A DNA stretch of 64,000 nt from Dehalococcoidia bacterium (GTDB taxonomy: Bacteria > Chloroflexota > Dehalococcoidia > Tepidiformales > Tepidiformaceae). The stretch is taken from the NCBI GenBank assembly GCA_020853755.1, contig JADYYG010000046.1:1-64000 (forward strand), read 5' to 3'. How positions within the stretch are numbered: position 1 is the first letter of the stretch; every line of letters begins with the position of its first letter. A program made the translations under genes and the position numbers. Positions 59,459 to 64,000 of this stretch are shown here, one piece after another. Below the pieces are notes generated by a model. That model was given only the letters and a program-made list of their open reading frames with translations, was not told the DNA's origin and did no database searches.

Positions 59459-60253
59459 ATGTCCAAGCGCATGCGCGACCTGTTCGAAGAAGCCCGGGCA
59501 TCCGGCCGGAAGCTCTTCATCCCGTACATCACGGCCGGCTACCCGCGGATGGAGGACACCGTACCTCTACTGCTGGCGGCGCAAGAGGGCGGCGCGGACG
59601 TCATCGAAATCGGCGTGCCGTTCACCGACCCCCTCGCGGACGGCGCGACGATCCAGCACGCGAACACGGTGGCGCTGGCGAACGGCATCACGCTATCGGG
59701 GTGCTTCCAACTGGTCAGGGAAGCGCGCAACCGTGGGCTGACCTGCCCGGTCGTGTTCATGGGGTACTACAACCCCATTCTTTCGCGAGGCGAGGAGCGA
59801 GCCGCAGCGGAAGCGAAGGCCGCGGGCGCCGACGGCTTCATCGTGGTCGACCTGCCACCGGAGGAGGCTGGCAGCTTCATCGCAGCCTGCCGGCAGAACG
59901 ACCTGAGCTTCGTGCCGCTCGTGGCCCCGACGAGCCGGGACGAGCGCATCGACGTACTGGCGCAAGTGGCCGACGCCTGGATGTACTGCGTCAGCGTGAC
60001 CGGCACCACGGGGAGCAAGGCAGTCGACTCCGGGGGTGACCTCGGGGCGTTCATCGCGCGCATCCGGCGCCACACGGACCTGCCGCTGACCGTGGGTTTC
60101 GGGATCAGCACGCGGGCGCATGCGGCCTCGGTCTGGAAAGTTGCGGATGCGGCTGCGGTCGGTACTGCTATAATCGCTGCCATTGACGCTGCGCCGGCGG
60201 ATCAAAGGGCGCAGCGCGTCAGGGAGTTTGTGGAGGATGTCTCCGGTCGTTAG
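59459..60253 (+). CDS. trpA: Tryptophan synthase alpha chain
   Basis: A 264-residue TIM-barrel lyase that releases indole from indole-3-glycerol phosphate for TrpB. It shows KLFIPYITAGYP, the catalytic Glu in VIEIGVPFTDPLADG, the catalytic Asp in IVVDLPPEE and the loop SVTGTTGSK, with the phosphate-binding FGIST. It ends the trp structural genes. Its last codons overlap a mini-ORF with clustered Trp codons. Confidence 0.96.
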   Translation: MSKRMRDLFEEARASGRKLFIPYITAGYPRMEDTVPLLLAAQEGGADVIEIGVPFTDPLADGATIQHANTVALANGITLSGCFQLVREARNRGLTCPVVFMGYYNPILSRGEERAAAEAKAAGADGFIVVDLPPEEAGSFIAACRQNDLSFVPLVAPTSRDERIDVLAQVADAWMYCVSVTGTTGSKAVDSGGDLGAFIARIRRHTDLPLTVGFGISTRAHAASVWKVADAAAVGTAIIAAIDAAPADQRAQRVREFVEDVSGR

Positions 60254-60260
60254 CGGACAG

Positions 60261-60380
60261 GTGAATGCGGCCCACACGTGGGAGAACGAGCGCCGATGGG
60301 CGTGGCGTTGGCCCCTCGTGGGCCGCGGATATGGCTGCCCGCAGACCGGGGTTTTTGGGCTCCAGGTTCAGAAGGGCTAG
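60261..60380 (+). CDS. Trp-codon-rich mini-ORF, candidate leader peptide
   Basis: A 39-codon frame starting at the GTG at 60261 (or at the ATG at 60237 overlapping trpA). It encodes HTWENERRWAWRWPL, four Trp codons within 11 codons, three of them at 60297-60311. A terminator-like hairpin begins right after the third. This recalls trp leader peptides that sense charged tRNA-Trp. Against a simple attenuator, the frame continues through the hairpin and stops at 60378. A ribosome binding site is weak for either start. Confidence 0.4.
   Translation: MNAAHTWENERRWAWRWPLVGRGYGCPQTGVFGLQVQKG
60312..60356 (+). terminator. Hairpin with T-tract between trpA and aroF
   Basis: CCCC (60312-60315) can pair with GGGG (60348-60351), enclosing GTGGGC/GCCCGC (60318-60323 with 60337-60342, one G-U) and a short inner GC pair. 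TTTTT follows at 60352-60356. It can act as terminator of the trp block or as attenuator for the DAHP synthase gene. A smaller alternative hairpin GGCCC-N5-GGGCC lies at 60310-60324. Confidence 0.55.
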
Positions 60381-60553
60381 CAACTCACCCAGTACGAACC
60401 AGTTCGATGCAGGCCGGCCGAAAGGGCCGTGATCTGCATCCCGATCGGAGTCCCAGTGTGAATTCCGGCGTATCTGTACCGCCGAAGCCGCCGATGGGCG
60501 GCACATCCCTGGTGCGGCATCCCGGCCGCCCCAACCCCTGTGGAGAACCACCC
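60381..60553. other. Untranslated leader before the DAHP synthase gene
   Basis: This 173-nt stretch follows the mini-ORF. I see no clear promoter or known riboswitch in it; short GC-rich inverted repeats (for example around 60411-60425) could form hairpins. TGGAGAA lies about 7 nt before the GTG at 60554. Confidence 0.4.
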
Positions 60554-61600
60554 GTGATCATTGTCGTTTCCCCGGAGGCCACTCCGGATGACCTGGACCA
60601 TATCGTCGCCCGTGTCGAACAGACGGGCCGCACCGCACATCTCTCGGTAGGCACCGAGCGCAGCATCATCGGCGTCATCGGGCCGGATGACCCGGGCCTG
60701 CAGGACGTCTTCGAAGCCCTCCCGCACGTCGAATCCGTCCATCGCGTGACCAAGCCGTACAAGCTCGTGAGCCGCGACTTCCACCCCGGCAACACGGTTG
60801 TGGAGGTGGGCAAGGGTGTGACTGTCGGCGGGATCGAACTGGCCGTGATGGCCGGCCCGTGTTCGATCGAGAACGAGGCGCACATCTTCGAGTCGGCGCG
60901 CGCGGTGAAGGCGGCCGGCGCGAATATGCTCCGTGGCGGCGCCTACAAGCCGCGAAGCTCGCCGTACGCCTTCCGCGGCCTCGGGCCGGAGGGACTGGCG
61001 TACCTAGCAGCCGCCGGCGAAGAGACCGGCCTGCCCGTCATCACCGAACTCATGAGCGTCCGCGATATCGACGCTGTCTGCCGGTACACCGATGTCATCC
61101 AGATCGGCGCGCGGAACATGCAGAACTTCATGCTCCTCGACGAAGTGGGCAAGGTGAAGAAGCCCGTGATGCTGAAGCGTGCGCTGAGCGGGCAGATTGA
61201 AGAATGGCTGTTGGCCGCGGAGTACATCCTCGCGCAGGGGAACCCCGACGTTATTCTCTGCGAGCGCGGCATTCGCACCTTCGAAACGGCATACCGCAAC
61301 ACGTTCGACGTGAACGCCATCCCGCTGGTCAAGGAGTTGAGCCATCTGCCCGTCATCGCCGACCCCAGCCACGGGACCGGAAAGGTCAACCTTGTGACGC
61401 CCGTCGCGATGGCGGGGATCGCCGCGGGGGCCGACGGCCTGATGATCGAAGTGCACAACAGCCCGGAACACGCGTTGAGCGATGGCGCTCAATCGTTGAC
61501 CTATGAGAGGTTCGGGATGATGATGCGCTCGGTCGCCGCTGTCGCTGCCGCCGTCGAGAGGACACTCACCGGGGTGAGGACGCCTGCCGCGGCACGATAA
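60554..61600 (+). CDS. aroF: 3-deoxy-D-arabino-heptulosonate 7-phosphate synthase (class I beta)
   Basis: A 348-residue DAHP synthase, the entry enzyme of the shikimate pathway. Residues 1-75 form the ferredoxin-like N-terminal domain (IIVVSPEATPDDLDHIVARVE). The TIM barrel then shows VMAGPCSIENEAHIF, LRGGAYKPRSSPYAFRGLG, IQIGARNMQNF and IADPSHGTGK. It condenses PEP with erythrose 4-phosphate. The N-terminal domain may confer feedback control in this class. The start is the GTG at 60554; the longer open frame overlaps the leader. Its neighbours make it part of an aromatic amino acid region. Confidence 0.94.
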   Translation: MIIVVSPEATPDDLDHIVARVEQTGRTAHLSVGTERSIIGVIGPDDPGLQDVFEALPHVESVHRVTKPYKLVSRDFHPGNTVVEVGKGVTVGGIELAVMAGPCSIENEAHIFESARAVKAAGANMLRGGAYKPRSSPYAFRGLGPEGLAYLAAAGEETGLPVITELMSVRDIDAVCRYTDVIQIGARNMQNFMLLDEVGKVKKPVMLKRALSGQIEEWLLAAEYILAQGNPDVILCERGIRTFETAYRNTFDVNAIPLVKELSHLPVIADPSHGTGKVNLVTPVAMAGIAAGADGLMIEVHNSPEHALSDGAQSLTYERFGMMMRSVAAVAAAVERTLTGVRTPAAAR

Positions 61601-61664
61601 CGGAGAGGGTCGGAAGACCAGGACGGGGGCGCCCCTGCGGGGGGGTGCTGGCCCGTCGGGAGTC

Positions 61665-62381
61665 ATGGCCGAAATTACCCTGCCCGTGTTCCAGGGTCCC
61701 CTGGACCTTCTCCTCCACCTCATCGAACGGGACGATCTCGACATCACCGCGGTGTCGCTTGTCTCCGTGACTGACCAGTACCTGCGGGCCATCAGGGCGG
61801 GCGAAAGCTTCGACCCGCAGGCGCTCGCAGAGTTCGTCTCGGTGGGGGCGAAACTCATCTTCCTCAAGTCACGCGCGCTTCTCCCCCGGCCCCCGCAGGC
61901 CGAGGGAGAGTCGCTGGAAGATGACGACGTCGGGCGCGAACTGGTGGACCTCCTGCGGGAGTACAAGCGGTTTGCCGAGGTGGCGGACATGCTCGAGGTA
62001 CGGCAGGACGAGGGTGCGCGCATCTACACGCGGCTCGCTCCGCCCCCGGAGATGCCTGAGGGAACCGGACTCCAGAACGTCACGATGGAGCGGCTCCGCG
62101 CCATCATGCTCGACGTGCTCAACAAGAAGCCCGCCGAGCCGCGCCAGCGGGCAGTCATCGTTCGCGACACGACGATGACCCTCGGCGCGCGGCTGCTCGA
62201 CTTCCGGGAGCGGCTGGCCCGCCGCGGCCGCTTCTCGTTCCGGCGGATGATGCAGGAGTGCACCACGCGGATCGAGGTGGTGGTCAGCTTCCTCGCCGTC
62301 CTCGAACTGATCCGCGCGGGTGAATGCGATGCTGAGCAGGACGGGAACTGGGGGGACATTGTGGTGGTGGCGCTGGCCTAG
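61665..62381 (+). CDS. scpA: Segregation and condensation protein A
   Basis: A 238-residue kleisin. The N-terminal domain (FQGPLDLLLHLIERDDLDITAVSLVSVTDQYL) binds the SMC neck. The middle is acidic and helical, and the C-terminal winged helix (FSFRRMMQECTTRIEVVVSFLAVLELIRAGE) binds the SMC head. It acts with SMC and ScpB in chromosome organisation; scpB is not in the window. It follows aroF by 64 nt, a spacer that contains GC-rich inverted repeats. Confidence 0.94.
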   Translation: MAEITLPVFQGPLDLLLHLIERDDLDITAVSLVSVTDQYLRAIRAGESFDPQALAEFVSVGAKLIFLKSRALLPRPPQAEGESLEDDDVGRELVDLLREYKRFAEVADMLEVRQDEGARIYTRLAPPPEMPEGTGLQNVTMERLRAIMLDVLNKKPAEPRQRAVIVRDTTMTLGARLLDFRERLARRGRFSFRRMMQECTTRIEVVVSFLAVLELIRAGECDAEQDGNWGDIVVVALA

Positions 62382-62382
62382 C

Positions 62383-62415
62383 GATTTTGGATTGGGGATT
62401 TCGGATTTCGGATTG
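62383..62415. repeat. Heptamer array GATTNNG (five units)
   Basis: Directly after scpA the sequence reads GATTTTG, GATTGGG, GATTTCG, GATTTCG, GATTGAG in exact 7-nt register. It is much AT-richer than the flanking genes. The same unit occurs at 63138 and, reversed, at 63215. Confidence 0.75.
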
Positions 62416-62435
62416 AGCGGCCAGGGCGGGCCCGA

Positions 62436-62723
62436 TTAGCCTCCGCGTGCCGATAGCTTTTGGGCGTGTTTTGCCTGCTTGAACTGTTCGGCATCGAAGG
62501 CCAGTTCCGCGTCCATCTCAGCCTGATTGAGCAGGTAGCAGGCGATTGCAGCGTGGATTCGTTGCAGGTCGAGGTGGGGGTACCGCCTCAGCATTCGCTC
62601 TGGCGACTCGCCGCGGCGGTAATGCACAGCAATTTGCACCACCGGCATCCCCGTTCCCGCAAGGCAGGGGCGTCCGCTTGACACCCCGGGGGTAGATTCG
62701 ATCAGCGAGTCGAATGGCTTCAT
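62436..62723 (-). CDS. DUF433 family protein
   Basis: A 95-residue protein with the DUF433 pattern: PGVSSGRPCLAGTGMPVVQIAVHYRRGESPERMLRRYPHLDLQRIHAAIACYL. DUF433 proteins have a helix-turn-helix-like fold and are often antitoxins paired with a PIN-type toxin. No such toxin gene lies beside it, and the neighbours are scpA and a VanZ-like gene. TAGGAT lies 6 nt before the ATG, so it is probably leaderless. Confidence 0.85.
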   Translation of the reverse strand: MKPFDSLIESTPGVSSGRPCLAGTGMPVVQIAVHYRRGESPERMLRRYPHLDLQRIHAAIACYLLNQAEMDAELAFDAEQFKQAKHAQKLSARGG

Positions 62724-62735
62724 GCAGGCATCCTA

Positions 62736-63122
62736 CTACCCGGATGTGCGGCCATGGGGGCCGAGGTGGCGACCGGCTCGAATACCTGTGACGACGACGA
62801 TTCCCAGGGCTGCGCCGACGGCGTCAAAGCCCACGTCGAGCCAGTTGGCATCGCGGTTGGGGACGAAGGACTGGTGGAATTCGTCGCTCATGCCGTAGAC
62901 GGACGCGACGAGCCACGCCGTGACCGCGATTGCGAACCATGGCCAGGTCCGGCGCCAGTGTCCCAGTGCGATCGCGAGCAGCGCACCGAGAATCGCGTAC
63001 TCGGCCACGTGGGCGGCGTCGTACCGCCATTCGCCGCCAGAAGCGCCGGGAGGATTGGGGAAGCTGGAGAAGAGGAAGATAAGCGCCGCCCACCCCGCAA
63101 CGAGCCCGAACCGCAATCGCAC
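62736..63122 (-). CDS. VanZ-like family membrane protein
   Basis: A 128-residue protein with about four membrane segments. It carries the VanZ-type sequence MSDEFHQSFVPNRDANWLDVGFDAVGAALG and an earlier HVAEYAILGALLAIAL. The family has an unclear role in cell envelope or glycopeptide tolerance. The GTG start has TAGACT 6 nt upstream and no ribosome binding site. DUF433 lies 12 nt downstream on the same strand. Confidence 0.85.
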   Translation of the reverse strand: MRLRFGLVAGWAALIFLFSSFPNPPGASGGEWRYDAAHVAEYAILGALLAIALGHWRRTWPWFAIAVTAWLVASVYGMSDEFHQSFVPNRDANWLDVGFDAVGAALGIVVVTGIRAGRHLGPHGRTSG

Positions 63123-63137
63123 CCCACGAGTCTAGTC

Positions 63138-63170
63138 GATTGTGGATTGCGGATTGCGGATTTTGGATTT
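63138..63170. repeat. Heptamer array GATTNNG, left arm of an inverted pair
   Basis: The units are GATTGTG, GATTGCG, GATTGCG, GATTTTG, GATTT in 7-nt register. Together with the reversed array at 63215-63246 it forms an inverted repeat around a 44-nt spacer and could fold into a long hairpin. Confidence 0.75.
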
Positions 63171-63214
63171 CTCCCCGACCCCCAAACTCTCGCTGGGCGA
63201 AGTGAGTCCGGCGG

Positions 63215-63246
63215 AATCCCCAATCCGCAATCCAAAATCCAAAATT
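63215..63246. repeat. Heptamer array GATTNNG, right arm (reverse orientation)
   Basis: On the minus strand it reads AATTTTG, GATTTTG, GATTGCG, GATTGGG, GATT. It abuts the stop of the thioesterase gene and may serve as a transcription end for it. Confidence 0.75.
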
Positions 63247-63249
63247 CGC

Positions 63250-63657
63250 TCAGCCTTCGAGGACCATCTGGGTTTGGGTGACCTGGGCGACGAGTTTGCC
63301 GTCGGCCCCGCGGATGTTCGTCTGCCAGGTGTGGAGGCGGCGGCCGAGGTTCACCGGGCGGCACTCGGCGGTCAGCGTGGTCCCGGCGATCCCCGGCCGG
63401 TAGAAGTTCGTCTTGGACTCGATGGTGGTCTGGCCTGCGCCGGGCGGGAGGTGGACGCTCGTGCCCACCGCGCCGAGTTGGTCAGCGAAGGCCATGAGGG
63501 CGCCGCCGTGGCACACGCCCGGGACGGTGCAGATCTCGTCGCGCACGAGGAGCTCGGCAGTGACGCCTTCCTTCGTGACCGAAGTGAGCCGGATGCCGAG
63601 GGTGCCGGCGAGGAAGGGCTGGATGGTTGCCTGGATGGCTGCTGCCTGGTCGTCCAT
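63250..63657 (-). CDS. PaaI-like hotdog-fold thioesterase
   Basis: A 135-residue hotdog thioesterase. The active-site helix region is VPGVCHGGALMAFADQLGAVGT, followed by TTIESKTNFYRPGIAGTTLTAECRPVN and GKLVAQVTQTQMVL. The family hydrolyses acyl-CoA thioesters, often aromatic or long-chain. The ATG at 63657 has GGAG about 7 nt upstream; an in-frame ATG at 63696 would add 13 residues. No pathway partner is adjacent. Confidence 0.88.
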   Translation of the reverse strand: MDDQAAAIQATIQPFLAGTLGIRLTSVTKEGVTAELLVRDEICTVPGVCHGGALMAFADQLGAVGTSVHLPPGAGQTTIESKTNFYRPGIAGTTLTAECRPVNLGRRLHTWQTNIRGADGKLVAQVTQTQMVLEG

Positions 63658-63780
63658 GTGGGAGCTCCGTGGCTGGTGTGTGGTTGTGCCATGCATAATG
63701 TCATTACGGAACAAATGATGCGAAGAACCACTTCGCCATGACATGCGCGAGCCACCGGGCATTGCTAGGCTGTGTGACAG

Positions 63781-64000
63781 ATGACGATCCCTTCGTTCAC
63801 CCACGCGCAGCTCAGCGCCGGCGCGCCCGGACCCGAGACGGCGCTCACGATCGGTGTGCTCGACGGCGTCCACCGCGGCCACCAGGCACTCCTCGGCCGC
63901 CTGCGGGATGAAGCGCGGAAGCGCGCGCTTTCACCTGGCGTGGTCACGCTGCACCCCCACCCGATTACGGTGCTGCGCCCGGAGATCGCGCCGAGCTACC
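63781..64000 (+). CDS. ribF: Riboflavin kinase/FAD synthetase, N-terminal part (cut by window edge)
   Basis: The frame runs off the right edge after 73 codons. The translation contains the FAD synthetase nucleotide-binding motif LTIGVLDGVHRGHQALLGRL, a HIGH-like sequence, followed by VVTLHPHPITVLRP. The full protein would phosphorylate riboflavin and adenylate FMN. TAGGCT lies 9 nt before the ATG. Confidence 0.93.
   Translation, partial: MTIPSFTHAQLSAGAPGPETALTIGVLDGVHRGHQALLGRLRDEARKRALSPGVVTLHPHPITVLRPEIAPSY

Noticed and set aside
62436-62723. DUF433 gene considered as half of a toxin-antitoxin pair
   Set aside because: No PIN or other toxin gene lies on either side; the neighbours are scpA and a VanZ-like gene.
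62383-63246. Heptamer arrays considered as a CRISPR array
   Set aside because: Units are 7 nt with no spacers of unique sequence, and no cas genes are present.
1-64000. tRNA or rRNA genes, insertion sequences, prophage or integrase attachment sites
   Set aside because: None could be recognised on either strand by reading; no transposase, integrase or phage structural protein is encoded.

Overview
The window is a high-GC bacterial chromosome segment (by eye about two thirds G+C). It is densely packed and has no tRNA, rRNA, insertion sequence, prophage or CRISPR array that I could find. The gene set fits a Chloroflexota-like or neighbouring deep-branching, moderately high-GC lineage, and that placement is an inference. 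The hints are a Cys4 insertion in PheS, a Trp T-box with an actinobacterial-type core, a SecA without the zinc tail, many leaderless promoters, and flagellins beside glgC. No taxonomic marker such as rRNA is present.

Layout. 1-9.7 kb: 5' part of moeA (cut by the window edge), a stand-alone Lrp ligand-binding domain, an MBL hydrolase, a thioredoxin-NHL lipoprotein, pheST, an unknown soluble protein and a DAO-type oxidoreductase. 9.3-18.7 kb, minus strand: a methyltransferase, secA, azlCD, an ABC-2 exporter, an SDR, a hydrolase-fold/class III cyclase fusion and a universal stress protein. 18.9-29.3 kb: a small membrane protein, a KamB/NpmA-like 16S rRNA methyltransferase interrupted by a stop codon, an SPFH protein, a 1.2-kaa helicase-nuclease of the DUF4011/MTES_1575 type, a ROK kinase, a secreted CAP protein and cysE. 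29.4-39.9 kb: asnB, an SDR, a degenerate GGDEF membrane protein, a TPP riboswitch with the thiBPQ thiamine importer, a CoA-transferase, tam and a GNAT. 39.9-44.9 kb: two flagellin genes, glgC and DUF2203. 44.9-62.4 kb: a hydrolase, then a Trp T-box followed by a long, largely translationally coupled tryptophan block: trpB2, CADD-like, four-helix protein, trpS, trpE, two Nudix-fold genes, HAD, unknown, trpG, trpD, trpC, trpF, trpB, two CPBP proteases, trpA. After it come a Trp-codon-rich mini-ORF with a terminator, a DAHP synthase gene and scpA. 62.4-64 kb: DUF433, VanZ-like, hotdog thioesterase and the start of ribF.

The trp block is the functional core. It carries every step from chorismate to tryptophan and to Trp-tRNA, with DAHP synthase next door, and its leader is a T-box whose specifier codon is TGG. 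Several genes inside it have no textbook role in tryptophan synthesis. These are a CADD-type diiron enzyme that may make p-aminobenzoate, two Nudix-fold proteins without the Nudix glutamates, a HAD phosphatase and two membrane CPBP proteases.

Three signals stand out at the regulatory level. Ten genes have a TANNNT -10 box 5-7 nt before the start codon, as expected for leaderless mRNA. Both flagellin genes are preceded by helically phased GGTGAM repeats that share the exact pattern GGTGAC-N6-GTGAAC. Heptamer GATTNNG arrays sit in intergenic spaces near the right end.
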